Positions 34,105 to 42,934 of a stretch of 64,000 nt of DNA are shown here, one piece after another. Position numbers and translations under genes: made by a program. Every line of letters starts with the position of its first letter. Position 1 is the stretch's first letter. Under the pieces are notes generated by a model. That model was not told where the DNA came from. It saw nothing but the letters and a program-made list of their open reading frames with translations, and ran no database searches. The DNA is taken from the NCBI RefSeq assembly GCF_913054185.1, contig NZ_CAJXIV010000006.1:1-64000 (forward strand). Direction: 5' to 3'. Source of the stretch: an uncultured Shimia sp. Its GTDB lineage: Bacteria; Pseudomonadota; Alphaproteobacteria; Rhodobacterales; Rhodobacteraceae.

Positions 34105-35541
34105 ATGCAAACCGGAATTCTTGCCTTTGGTGGTTATGTGCCGCGTGCACGGTTGCAGCGGCAGGTGATCGCGGCGGCGCACAGTTGGTTCACGCCTGCG
34201 CTGAAAGGCTTGGGCCGGGGCGAGCGGGCCATGGCGAACTGGAACGAGGACAGCATCACCATGGCGGTCGAGGCCGGCCGAGATTGTCTGGGCGGGCAGG
34301 GGAGTTCCGGTCTGGATGCGGTCATCATGGGCTCGACCAGTTATCCGTTTAAAGATCGTCAAAATGCCGGTGTTGTCGCGGATGCCCTGACGCTGGGGTC
34401 GGATTTGATGACGCTGGATATTGGCGGGTCTCAGCGGGCGGGCACATCAGCCCTGATGGCGGCCTTGCAATTGGGCGGGTCAGCTTTGGTGGTCAGCGCC
34501 GAGAAACGCCGTACCAAGCCGGGCAATCCGCTGGAATTAACAACAGGGGACGCTGCCGCCGCGTTCCATGTCGGGCAAGGCGATGTAGTGGCTTGTTATC
34601 TGGGTGGGGCCAGCCGAGCTGTGGATCTGGTGGATCACTTCCGAGGGGAAAACGGTGAGTTCGATTACACCTGGGAAGAACGCTGGGTCCGCGACGAGGG
34701 ATATCTGAAGATCGTGCCTGATACCGTGGCCAAGGCGCTGCAGAATGCGGGCGTGACCATCGATCAGGTCAGCACGTTTTGTTTCCCGGTGCCCTCGGCG
34801 CGGATCGCATCGGCGGTTGCCCGTAAGGTCGGGCTTGCGCCCGAGGCCCTGGCCGACAATCTGCAGGGCTCCTGTGGCGAGGCTGGGGCGTCACACCCTT
34901 TGGTGATGCTGGCCCATACGCTCGATAACGCCGATCCCGGTGACATCATTCTGGTTGTTGGGTTCGGGCAGGGCAGTGATGCGCTGCTGTTTCAGGTCAC
35001 CGATGCGATTCGTGGCCAGCAAGGGAAGGGCGGAATTACGGGGTGCCTGAAACAGGGGTATCGAGAAGAGAACTACCATAAGTTCCTTGCCTTCAATCAA
35101 CTGATTGAGATGGAGCAGGGTATTCGTTCCGAAGTGGACAAGAATACGGGCCTGACCACGCTATATCGCAACAAGGACATGGTGCAGGGACTTATCGGTG
35201 GGCGCTGTACAAGCTGCAATACCAAACAATTTCCCAAGTCCAACATCTGCGCCAACCCGGAATGCGGCCGGTTCGACTCTCAAGTGCCCGAACCTTTTGC
35301 GGATAAGTCTGCAGCGCTTAATTCCTTTACCGGAGACGGACTGACATTTTCGCCAAACCCACCGCACTACTATGGAATGGTGCAGTTCGAGGGCGGCGGG
35401 CGGTTGATGAGTGACATAACCGATGTCACCCCGGACGCAGAGCTCAAAATCGGCATGTCCATGCGCATGGTGTTCCGGGTCAAGGATTATGACCACCAGC
35501 GTGGATTCCGTCGCTACTTCTGGATCGCAACACCGGCTTAA
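34105..35541 (+). CDS. HMG-CoA-synthase-like protein fused to a DUF35 domain, altered active site
   Basis: A 478-aa fusion. Residues 1-340 resemble HMG-CoA synthase/KAS III proteins. Residues ~365-478 are a DUF35 zinc ribbon (Cys368, Cys371, Cys382, Cys387) and OB fold. The catalytic Cys (A-C-x-G-G-T) aligns with Gln110 in GGSQRAGTSAL, and the F-H-x-P His motif reads FCFP at 225-228, so two of three catalytic residues are absent. In archaea thiolase, DUF35 and HMG-CoA synthase form one complex (established); here two of these are fused next to the thiolase at 35553. The reaction is uncertain: decarboxylation, scaffold or a changed condensation. Confidence 0.75.
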   Translation: MQTGILAFGGYVPRARLQRQVIAAAHSWFTPALKGLGRGERAMANWNEDSITMAVEAGRDCLGGQGSSGLDAVIMGSTSYPFKDRQNAGVVADALTLGSDLMTLDIGGSQRAGTSALMAALQLGGSALVVSAEKRRTKPGNPLELTTGDAAAAFHVGQGDVVACYLGGASRAVDLVDHFRGENGEFDYTWEERWVRDEGYLKIVPDTVAKALQNAGVTIDQVSTFCFPVPSARIASAVARKVGLAPEALADNLQGSCGEAGASHPLVMLAHTLDNADPGDIILVVGFGQGSDALLFQVTDAIRGQQGKGGITGCLKQGYREENYHKFLAFNQLIEMEQGIRSEVDKNTGLTTLYRNKDMVQGLIGGRCTSCNTKQFPKSNICANPECGRFDSQVPEPFADKSAALNSFTGDGLTFSPNPPHYYGMVQFEGGGRLMSDITDVTPDAELKIGMSMRMVFRVKDYDHQRGFRRYFWIATPA

Positions 35542-35552
35542 GGGGCAGTATC

Positions 35553-36758
35553 ATGGCTACAGGTATTAAGGACAAAGTTGCCATTCTGGGTATGGGGTGC
35601 TCGCGCTTTGGCGAACGTTGGATGGACAATGCCGAGGATCTGATTGTCGAGGCATACTCCGAGGCGCTCGAAGATGCGGGCATCGAGACCAGCGAAATCG
35701 GCGCGGCCTGGCTGGGCACCGGCATTGACGACCAGCACGTGGGCAAGGGCGCTATCCCGCTGGCGACCACTTTGCGGCTGCCCTATATCCCGGTGTCGCG
35801 GGTTGAAAATTTCTGCGCGTCTGGCACCGAGGCGCTGCGCGGGGCGACCTATGCAGTTGCTTCGGGGGCCTGTGATATCGCGCTGGCAGTTGGGGTTGAG
35901 AAGCTGAAAGACACCGGCTACGGCGGCTTGCCGCAACGCGGTCGGGGCACAGTGAATGATCTGTTCTGGCCCAGCCTGTCTGGCCCTGGGGCCTTTGCGC
36001 AGCTGGCCAGCGCTTATTGTGCCAAACACGGGGTGGATGCAGGCGATTTGAAACAGGCAATGGCGCATATCTCGGTCAAAAGCCATGCTAACGGCGCCCG
36101 CAACCCCAAGGCGCATCTGCGTAAACCCATTGATGTGGAAACCGTATTAAGCGCACCCATGGTTGCGGATCCGCTGGGGCTTTATGATTGTTGCGGGGTC
36201 AGTGATGGGGCAGCCTGCGCTATTGTCACCACGCCAGAGATTGCCCGTGCTTTGGGCAAGAAGGACCTGGTCACCGTCAAGGCACTGCAACTGGCGGTGT
36301 CGAGTGGCGCTGAGGCGCAGCATAATTCTTGGGATGGCAGCCATCTGGTGACCACCCGAAAAGCCGCCGCGCGCGCCTATGCCGAAGCGGGCATTTCCAA
36401 ACCCCGAGACCAGATCAGCCTGTTCGAGGTGCACGACTGTTTCTCGATCACCGAGCTTGTCACTATGGAAGACCTGTTCATCTCGGGTGAAGGGCAGGCG
36501 GTGACGGATGTCATGGATGGTTTCTTTGATGCCGATGGCTCTGTGCCCTGCCAGATCGACGGCGGCTTGAAATGTTTTGGCCACCCGATTGGCGCCTCGG
36601 GCATCCGCATGGTCTATGAAATGTATCTGCAGATTTTAGGGCGCGCTGGGCAGCGTCAACGTAGCAGGGAGCCAGTTTTTGGCATGACCCACAATTTGGG
36701 AGGCTTCCCGCATCAAAACGTTGCCTCGATCACCATTGTTGGTCGCGAAGGCGCCTGA
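35553..36758 (+). CDS. Thiolase (SCP2/lipid-transfer type) with intact Cys
   Basis: A 401-aa thiolase-superfamily protein. The nucleophile is Cys88 (VENFCASGTEAL), with FEVHDCFSITEL and the His loop GHPIGASGIRM; THNLGGFPHQN replaces the usual C-x-G-G-G loop, as in SCP2-type members. It starts 11 bp after the HMG-CoA-synthase/DUF35 fusion and probably forms a complex with it. Thiolytic cleavage of a 3-oxoacyl-CoA is the expected reaction. It contrasts with the Cys-less paralogue at 3289. Confidence 0.85.
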   Translation: MATGIKDKVAILGMGCSRFGERWMDNAEDLIVEAYSEALEDAGIETSEIGAAWLGTGIDDQHVGKGAIPLATTLRLPYIPVSRVENFCASGTEALRGATYAVASGACDIALAVGVEKLKDTGYGGLPQRGRGTVNDLFWPSLSGPGAFAQLASAYCAKHGVDAGDLKQAMAHISVKSHANGARNPKAHLRKPIDVETVLSAPMVADPLGLYDCCGVSDGAACAIVTTPEIARALGKKDLVTVKALQLAVSSGAEAQHNSWDGSHLVTTRKAAARAYAEAGISKPRDQISLFEVHDCFSITELVTMEDLFISGEGQAVTDVMDGFFDADGSVPCQIDGGLKCFGHPIGASGIRMVYEMYLQILGRAGQRQRSREPVFGMTHNLGGFPHQNVASITIVGREGA

Positions 36759-36783
36759 CCCCGTACTCAAAAAGGACTTAGAG

Positions 36784-37950
36784 ATGACCGCATATCGCAG
36801 CCGTTGGATGACCGAGGAATTGGAAATTTTGCGTGAGCAAGTTGCGCGTTTTTATGCCAGCGAAATGTCGCCAAACGAAACGCGTTGGCAAAAACAAGGC
36901 CATGTGGATCGCGCCTTTTGGAACAAGGCTGGTGATGCCGGCATCCTCTGCGCCTCGGTTCCGGAAGAGTACGGCGGGGCAGGTGGCGATTTCTACCACG
37001 AGGCAGTGATCATCACCGAGCAATATGCGGGCACCGGGGTGTCCGGTTGGGGCAATAGTGTACATAGCCAAATCTCAGCACACTACATTCTGAATTATGG
37101 GACCGAAGATCAAAAACGGCGCTGGCTGCCCAAAATGGCGACTGGAGAATTGGTCTGCGCCATCGCCATGACTGAGCCTGGGGCTGGATCGGATCTGCAA
37201 TCGATCCAAACAACCGCGAAAAGGGACGGTGATGCGTATGTCATCAACGGATCCAAAACCTTTATTACCAATGGCCAACTCGCGGACCTCGTCATTGTGG
37301 TTTGCAAGACAGATCCACAAAAACGTGCGAAGGGTATCTCGCTAATTGTGTTGGAAGTGGACGGCTTGGCCGGTTTCCGACGCGGGCGCAATCTCGAAAA
37401 AATAGGCCAAAAAAGCGCGGACACCTCTGAACTCTTTTTTGACAATGTGCGAGTTCGGCCGGAAAATCTGCTCGGCAGCCAAGAAGGGCAAGGGTTCTAT
37501 CAGCTGATGCAGCAATTGCCGCAGGAGCGACTTGTTTTGGGGTTAAAGGCAGTGGCAGTTATGGAAAAGGCTCTGGAGCAAACCGTAGAATATACCAGCC
37601 AGCGCATGGCCTTTGGTGGTACTTTGCTTGATTTACAAAACACCCGATTCAAATTGGCCGAGGCAAAAACGATTACCCACATTGCCCGTGTCTTCATCGA
37701 TGATTGTGTCGATCGATTGGTAGCAGGAACGCTGGATGTTGAAACTGCCGCAATGCTGAAGTGGTGGTGCAGCCAAATGCAATGTGAAATTGTGGATGAG
37801 TGTCTGCAGTTACATGGTGGCTACGGCTATATGGCAGAATACCCGATTTCGCAGATGTACGCCGACGCGCGAGTGCAGAAAATCTATGGCGGAGCCAATG
37901 AGGTAATGAAAGAGCTGATAGCTAGGGGCTTCACAAAGGGGGCTGCTTGA
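36784..37950 (+). CDS. Acyl-CoA dehydrogenase
   Basis: A 388-aa acyl-CoA dehydrogenase: AIAMTEPGAGSDLQSI, NGSKTFITNGQLAD, GQKSADTSELFFDNVRV and YTSQRMAFGGTLLDLQ. The C-terminal site reads QKIYGGANEV (Gly in place of Glu) and a Glu is at residue 248 (LPQERL), the isovaleryl-type arrangement. AAGGA precedes the chosen ATG 36784; the open frame extends back into the thiolase gene. It is the last gene of the 34105-37950 operon and of the catabolic block. Its codon choice looks more A-rich than its neighbours, a visual impression only. Confidence 0.87.
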   Translation: MTAYRSRWMTEELEILREQVARFYASEMSPNETRWQKQGHVDRAFWNKAGDAGILCASVPEEYGGAGGDFYHEAVIITEQYAGTGVSGWGNSVHSQISAHYILNYGTEDQKRRWLPKMATGELVCAIAMTEPGAGSDLQSIQTTAKRDGDAYVINGSKTFITNGQLADLVIVVCKTDPQKRAKGISLIVLEVDGLAGFRRGRNLEKIGQKSADTSELFFDNVRVRPENLLGSQEGQGFYQLMQQLPQERLVLGLKAVAVMEKALEQTVEYTSQRMAFGGTLLDLQNTRFKLAEAKTITHIARVFIDDCVDRLVAGTLDVETAAMLKWWCSQMQCEIVDECLQLHGGYGYMAEYPISQMYADARVQKIYGGANEVMKELIARGFTKGAA

Positions 37951-38561
37951 ACTGTTACCGGACCCAACCGTAAAAGCTTTCGCTGGATCATTCTTTTCTG
38001 CACCCAAAATAAACTCCGGTGCGCGAAGAGCCTTTGCGGCGGATTTGCTGGTCTTTTGCGACCAGTCTATCCGTGGTGGTTGTGATGAAAACAGGCAGCA
38101 GAGATTTACTGGGCGTGTTTAGGTGCCTGCCGATCCTGGGCACTAGTATTCGACTATGATTCATCAAGGAAACGGGTCTGGCGGGAAGGTGTGTCGCACG
38201 TTTTGAAGGGCGGCAGACGGAGTATGCCGGGAGTGGACGTAGGGCGGATGGCTAAGGCCCTCCACGATCTGAGAGCTGGATGCCGCACTCGATTTTGGGC
38301 TAGTAAGCTCAATCCTTGGACCGGCGAGTGAAGTGCAAAGCGATCGGGTCGTACCTACCGGCTTGTAGGTTTGCAAGTAATGCTCCTCGCCGTCGATGAC
38401 TGCTCTGGAAAGCTCATTCGATTTTTCAATGCCCGCGCTCTGTGCAAGGTTAAGTTTGGCACACTGCTCAGCGGATGGCTAAGATCCGTCCATCATGACA
38501 AATAGATAGAATGTGTATCACACATTGCAATTGAGTGCCGTTCGGTACCGGCGGTTGCAAG
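37951..38561. other. Intergenic DNA before the second direct repeat
   Basis: About 610 bp without a convincing gene. A hairpin CTGGTC/GACCAG lies at 38048-38065 and could end the preceding operon, but no T tract follows. Short frames, for example 38164-38376 on the minus strand, show no recognisable domain or start signal. It resembles decayed DNA next to an integration or rearrangement point. Confidence 0.45.
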
Positions 38562-38618
38562 CTCCCGCAACCAATACTGTCGAACTAGCCACCTTCGGGT
38601 GGCTTTTGGCGTCTTGGG
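38562..38618 (+). repeat. 57-bp direct repeat, right copy (tRNA-fMet 3' fragment plus terminator)
   Basis: Contains the last 12 bases of the tRNA including CCA, followed by the same 45 bp as downstream of the tRNA at 581-657, with a single mismatch. No tRNA body precedes it; only a degenerate T-arm-like stretch (ggttgcaag) is seen. The terminator hairpin AGCCACC-TTCG-GGTGGCT lies at 38587-38607. It is bordered on the right by the serine recombinase remnant. Confidence 0.75.
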
Positions 38619-38630
38619 GCCCCCCCAAAC

Positions 38631-39080
38631 TCAGCAAACCAATTCAATGTCCAAAGCCCCAGCGTCGTTGGGCACAAGCCGAATGCGCTCTAGCAGAGAC
38701 CGTATGATGGTCGTGGCCTCTGCTGAGGTTGCCGGATCGCTCAACGCCGCCGTGAGGCTGGCCACTTTGTCGCGATACACCGCGGACAAGTTGGGTGGAG
38801 TATGACCAGAGAAGTGGGTTCTGCATTGGCCAGGTCAGCTTCTAGTTCACATTTTCGGCCTCCAGCGTGTCTATTTTGGACCTCATGCTCACATGGAACA
38901 TGCCCTGAGTAATGGCGTTCAAGGTACGGTCGAGCTGGCGCGTGACCAGCGCCAGTTCCTGTTCGGTCTTTGCCGTATCGACAGTGCTTTGTGCAGACAG
39001 TCGGTTGTGTTCTTCCTGATCGGCTTTGACAAACCCGACGGTCAGGTCAGGGTGAAGAAGAGTGCAAAGCATCAACAACG
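38631..39080 (-). pseudogene. Remnant of a large serine recombinase (C-terminal part), frameshifted
   Basis: Three consecutive minus-strand reading frames join into one serine-recombinase C terminus. LLHPDLTVGFVKADQEEHNRL through ITQGMFHVSMRSKIDTLEAEN (coiled-coil region) is followed, after a frame change near 38850, by ELEADLANAEPTSLVILHP. After a second change near 38805 (one C missing) it continues as NLSAVYRDKVASLTAAL through SLLERIRLVPNDAGALDIELV and a stop at 38631. The catalytic N-terminal domain and zinc ribbon are absent. It lies just outside the right direct repeat. It is inactive as seen here. Confidence 0.78.
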
Positions 39081-39362
39081 TCAGGCACACGTCACAAAAT
39101 GGGCACCTCTGCTGGGCCGTCCCCCGATCGGAGGGAAACGCCTCATAGGCGAAATCGGCGTGAGAAAGCCCTCCCATTTGTCGTTGTTCCTAGGTCTGAA
39201 GAGGGGGTGGTTAGTAAGAAAATTAGACAGAATCCGGTTTCTGTGGTCTACTTCACGGGTCTGCAGGGTTTGCCTTGTGCCCGCTGTATTTAGGGTAGTG
39301 AGGCGTATTTTCAATTGGTGGCCCTGGCAGGTTCGGTTGAATTTGTAGGTGAGGTACTTTTG

Positions 39363-39704
39363 ATGAGAGTTTTTCTACTATCAACATCAGCGGTAGCGCT
39401 CGTTCTGGCGGGATGCACCGAAATTTTGCCACCAGACGGGGACGTGGAAAGTGTGCGGGTCCCACACAGTGAAGTCTCTGATTCCTCAAGTAACTCGAGT
39501 TCATCCAGTGGCAGTCCCAGCAGCTCTTCTTCAGGAAGTTCGAGCTCGGGTTCGGGAAACTCCAGCAGTTCTGGTTCCGGAGACAGTAGCTCCAGTGGGA
39601 GCAGCTCTGGTGGTTCCAGCGACGATGACGACGATGACGGCGGATCTGGCAGTTCCGGCGGCGATGATGGCGGCTCTGACAGCCCCGGCGGGTGGAGTGG
39701 CTAA
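39363..39704 (+). CDS. Small Ser/Gly/Asp-rich lipoprotein
   Basis: A 113-aa protein with a lipoprotein signal (MRVFLLSTSAVALVLAGC, Cys18 as the lipidation site) and a low-complexity tail of Ser/Gly repeats from about residue 40, with a run of six Asp near residue 90. The tail resembles a flexible linker exposed on the cell surface or in the periplasm. GAGG lies 10 bases before ATG 39363. The stop overlaps the start of the caspase-like gene (TAATG), so the pair is coupled. No known family. The overlap suggests it works with the caspase-like protein, for example as an anchor or substrate, but this is inference. Confidence 0.65.
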   Translation: MRVFLLSTSAVALVLAGCTEILPPDGDVESVRVPHSEVSDSSSNSSSSSGSPSSSSSGSSSSGSGNSSSSGSGDSSSSGSSSGGSSDDDDDDGGSGSSGGDDGGSDSPGGWSG

Positions 39705-42034
39705 TGCCTATGCGAGGCATATCGGCCATAAGACAGAGAATGGCCCCGCTTGCCTTGGCCACGTATTTGTCCGCAATTGCCACAAGTGCTGTGGCCCAAA
39801 GCGAGCCAAACCGGCTGGCGGTGGTGATTGGCAATCAGGATTATGTCGGTATCGACGATTTGGCCAACGCCAAGCGCGACGCGGAGCGGTTTTCGGCGAT
39901 GCTGCGTGACTTGGGGTTTACGGTTTTTGACGGCTACAATCTTGACCGGCAAGGGTTCGAAGACTTGCTGCGTGCGTCGATTTTGAATGTCACGGAAGGG
40001 GCGGAGATTGTCTTTTTCTACGCTGGCCATGGCATTCAGATTGGCCGTCGCAACTACCTGTTGCCCACGGATGTGGCTTTTGAATCGGTTTACGATTTGC
40101 CGGTGGAGTCTGTGACGCTTGATCGAGTGATCGAAGTGCTCTCGGCGCGGGGCAAAGTGCATGTGGCCATCATAGACGCCTGTCGCGACAATCCGTTTCC
40201 GAACAAGGTTCTGGCCGGGAATTTGGACGCCAGCCTGTTTGAGACAAAAACGGGATTTGACGTTTTCCAAACACCGCTGAATTCTCTGGTTGCCTTTTCT
40301 ACCGCTCCGGGGATGGTGGCGTTTGACGGCAATGGCAGTGAAAACAGTCCCTATACAGCGGCCATCGTAAATGCGGTGAGTGCCGAGCCAGAACGCGATA
40401 TCCTTTCGGTCTTTGCGCAGGTCAGGAAGGCGGTTTATAACGCAACCGACGGCAAACAAGTGCCGTGGGAAAGCTCAACGTTGGTGCAGCCATTTCATTT
40501 TGGACGCACAGTTGAAGCACCGGTTGTCGTGACTTCGGAGATGGTTGTGCCGACCCCAGACAGTGGCGGCAGTACACGACAGGTCACAGCGCAGGATTTC
40601 CCGTCTGAGGTGACGTTGCCGGTGTCCTACGATCGGCAGATTGATTTGGGGCCAGCGCTGGCAGTTGCGTTGGGACAATCTGCGCTGCCGTCGATCTCGG
40701 TGACAACTGTGCCCAATGACGGTTTGGTCTCGGTGCGCGCGGACGGTTTGATGTATCGTCCGGTGCTGAGCGAGCGGCGCGCCACAGAGCGATCTGCGTT
40801 TTTGCGAGATCAATTTTCGGTCACGGTGCAGACCAATGGTGCCGAAGTTCCTGTTTCTGTGTTGTTGGAAATGGAGGTCAACGCCTGCGATCTCGCGGCG
40901 GGTGATGCGTTGGACCCGGGCAGCGTTGGATTTTACCGGTTGCCCAATGAGATAGAAGTGGATTATGCGCTGGAGGCGTGTCAGGTGGCAGTGGAGGCCT
41001 ACCCTGATGAGGGCCGGTTTTCCTACCAACTGGGGCGGGCTGAGCAAGCGGCGGGGCGGTTGCACAAGAGTTTTCTGAGCTTTCAAACCGCGGTCACGCA
41101 GGGGCATATTCGGGCCTTGAACGGCACAGGGCGATTTTTGATATCCAAGCGGATCGATCATCAAGCCACGGGCATTCCGCAAAATGCGGCAGGCGCTTTG
41201 GCGCTTTATGAGAAAGGCATTGAGGCGGGCGATCCGTTTGCGATGCATTCCAAAGGCCTGCATTTTCTGCGCAACGGCCAAGACGCGATAGAGCGCGAGA
41301 TGGGATTTGAGTTGTTGGACCGGGCGGCAGAGCTTGGTCACACGTATTCAATGAATGAGTTGGGCATCTACTTCCTGGCAAAAGATACCGACCATTTCCT
41401 GCCGGAACGTGGTTTGCGCTATTTACAAGCCAGCGCCGCGCGTCAGGACATCTATGGCTTCTACAATCTTGGCTATGTTGAAGCCAACGGGTTGAATGGG
41501 GCCAAGGATCTTGATGCCGCCTATCAGTGGTATCTGAAGGCCAGTGACGGGGGACATCCATTTGGTCCGTCCACATTGGGGCGCATGATCCGGAAAGGGG
41601 ATGTCCCTGGACAAGGCGATGCGGAAGCTCTGGTGTGGTACGATGAAGGACTGTCACGCGGTGACGGCTGGGGAGGTGTAAATGCGGCGCGTATGGTTTT
41701 GAAAGGCGAAGGCGCCGCAGCCGATGTGCCGGCAGCTCTGATCCGTTTTGCCAAGGCGAGCCATCTCTCCAACAAGAAAGCGGCTGAGGCGGCGTTGGAG
41801 GGGTTACAGGGGCAGCCAGCGGACGACTTGGCCAAAGCCACACAGTTGCTTTTGCGGGACATGGGCGCCGATGTTGCAGTGGATGGCGCGATTGGACCAG
41901 CAACACGGCGTTTCTTGGCGGCCATGGCTGCCGAGGCCAATCTGCAATCCCCTGCGAACAACCGATTGTCCGAGCTGGAGACAGCCGCAAGAATCTATTG
42001 GGCGAAAAGCCCGACCCGCCCCGATTTGTTTTGA
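39704..42034 (+). CDS. Secreted caspase-like (C14) protein with Sel1 repeats and a peptidoglycan-binding domain
   Basis: A 776-aa protein. Residues 1-32 are a signal peptide (SAIATSAVAQ). Residues ~35-260 form a peptidase C14 caspase fold with catalytic His109 (FFYAGHG) and Cys160 (AIIDACRDNPF). A beta-rich linker with Val/Pro/Thr spans ~270-400. Sel1-like repeats run from ~430 to 690 (GDPFAMHSKGLHFL, GHTYSMNELGIYFL, DIYGFYNLGYVEANG, GHPFGPSTLGRM). A peptidoglycan-binding-type domain with AVDGAIGPATRRFL ends the protein. The architecture points to a periplasmic, cell-wall-associated protease. It lies at the edge of the T6SS locus; whether it belongs to it is open. Confidence 0.8.
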   Translation: MPMRGISAIRQRMAPLALATYLSAIATSAVAQSEPNRLAVVIGNQDYVGIDDLANAKRDAERFSAMLRDLGFTVFDGYNLDRQGFEDLLRASILNVTEGAEIVFFYAGHGIQIGRRNYLLPTDVAFESVYDLPVESVTLDRVIEVLSARGKVHVAIIDACRDNPFPNKVLAGNLDASLFETKTGFDVFQTPLNSLVAFSTAPGMVAFDGNGSENSPYTAAIVNAVSAEPERDILSVFAQVRKAVYNATDGKQVPWESSTLVQPFHFGRTVEAPVVVTSEMVVPTPDSGGSTRQVTAQDFPSEVTLPVSYDRQIDLGPALAVALGQSALPSISVTTVPNDGLVSVRADGLMYRPVLSERRATERSAFLRDQFSVTVQTNGAEVPVSVLLEMEVNACDLAAGDALDPGSVGFYRLPNEIEVDYALEACQVAVEAYPDEGRFSYQLGRAEQAAGRLHKSFLSFQTAVTQGHIRALNGTGRFLISKRIDHQATGIPQNAAGALALYEKGIEAGDPFAMHSKGLHFLRNGQDAIEREMGFELLDRAAELGHTYSMNELGIYFLAKDTDHFLPERGLRYLQASAARQDIYGFYNLGYVEANGLNGAKDLDAAYQWYLKASDGGHPFGPSTLGRMIRKGDVPGQGDAEALVWYDEGLSRGDGWGGVNAARMVLKGEGAAADVPAALIRFAKASHLSNKKAAEAALEGLQGQPADDLAKATQLLLRDMGADVAVDGAIGPATRRFLAAMAAEANLQSPANNRLSELETAARIYWAKSPTRPDLF

Positions 42035-42064
42035 ACGGCACCAGAGAAATCCGGCTGGAAGGGC

Positions 42065-42742
42065 TTAACTGAGGGCTTGGAATTCCACGCGGCGGTTTTC
42101 CTCGGCGCGGGTGTCATCCGCATTGAACGGGAAACGTTCGCCCATGCCTTGAGTTTCCAAACGCGCGGGGTCGATGCCACAGTTGTCCACGAGGTGACGC
42201 GCCACTTCTTTTGCGCGCAGGATTGAAAGGCGCTCATTGTACTCCTCTGTTCCGGAGGTGTCGGTGTGTCCGACAATCCGTACCAGTTTGATGTTGCTGC
42301 GCTGAAGCACCTGGCACATCTTTTCAAGCTTGGGCGCCTCGTCGCTGGACAGGGCCGCGGAGTCAAAGCCAAATTTGATTTGCAGATTGACCTGCAACTC
42401 GGGATCCAGCTGACCAAACACCAGCGGCGCATTGGGATCGCTTGCGGCTTGTACCACCTGCGCACCGGTTTGCGTGCCATCTTGAGTGCCGGTCTCTGTA
42501 CTTGTCTCAGTGGACAAATTGACGGCCTCGGTTGTGTTGTTTGCGCCCTCATCAACAGTGACCAGTTTCAAGCCGCGGGTGGCGCCCATTCCGTTGGTTT
42601 CAGCCTCCTGGAAGACTTCGCGCTGGCGCTCAAAAAGAGACATCAGTTCATCGACGCTGAGATCCTCTTGCGCCGACAACGGAGACGTCAAGGCGACGAT
42701 TGAAAGGACCACGGCAAAGGGTTTAATTCTAAAATTCGGCAT
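42065..42742 (-). CDS. OmpA-family peptidoglycan-binding protein
   Basis: A 225-aa protein: signal peptide 1-25 (FAVVLSIVALTSPLSAQ), a Thr/Gln-rich linker at ~75-100, then a C-terminal OmpA domain with FGFDSAAL, IVGHTDTSGTEEYNERLSILRAKEVARHL and RAEENRRVEF. The conserved Asp and Arg for diaminopimelate binding are present. It stands alone on the minus strand between the caspase-like and phosphatase genes, which are on the plus strand. It may help anchor the T6SS or act as a general wall linker. Confidence 0.83.
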   Translation of the reverse strand: MPNFRIKPFAVVLSIVALTSPLSAQEDLSVDELMSLFERQREVFQEAETNGMGATRGLKLVTVDEGANNTTEAVNLSTETSTETGTQDGTQTGAQVVQAASDPNAPLVFGQLDPELQVNLQIKFGFDSAALSSDEAPKLEKMCQVLQRSNIKLVRIVGHTDTSGTEEYNERLSILRAKEVARHLVDNCGIDPARLETQGMGERFPFNADDTRAEENRRVEFQALS

Positions 42743-42765
42743 GTGAGCCTCATTGGAAAAAGATT

Positions 42766-42793
42766 TTGTGCATGATTTATGCTAGGCTATACT
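42766..42793 (+). promoter_or_regulatory. Possible sigma-70-type promoter for the PP2C gene cluster
   Basis: TTGTGC (42766-42771) and TATACT (42788-42793) are separated by 16 bp, about 140 bp before the phosphatase start and reading toward it. Sequence match only. Confidence 0.3.
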
Positions 42794-42934
42794 GGCCTTG
42801 TTTTCAATTCAGCCTTTTTTGAAGTGCCAATTTTGACTATGCCCCCTCGCTCCGGCGCAGCGCCGTGATGTGGTTTGAAAACAGCGCAATCGCGTAGCCG
42901 GGGTGTTGGCGATGACCGCCTGTGGGAGAGTTAT

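Noticed and set aside
1361-37950. A complete steroid degradation locus
   Set aside because: Several ingredients resemble steroid side-chain enzymes, but no ring-cleaving genes (for example ketosteroid dehydrogenase or ring dioxygenases) are present in the window.
38164-38376. 70-aa minus-strand frame between the last dehydrogenase and the repeat
   Set aside because: No domain, low-complexity composition and no start signal.
39451-39909. A 152-aa alternative frame (Val/Ala-rich) over the lipoprotein and caspase start
   Set aside because: It is a shifted reading of the Ser-rich repeat; the lipoprotein frame has a lipobox, a ribosome binding site and a coupled stop.
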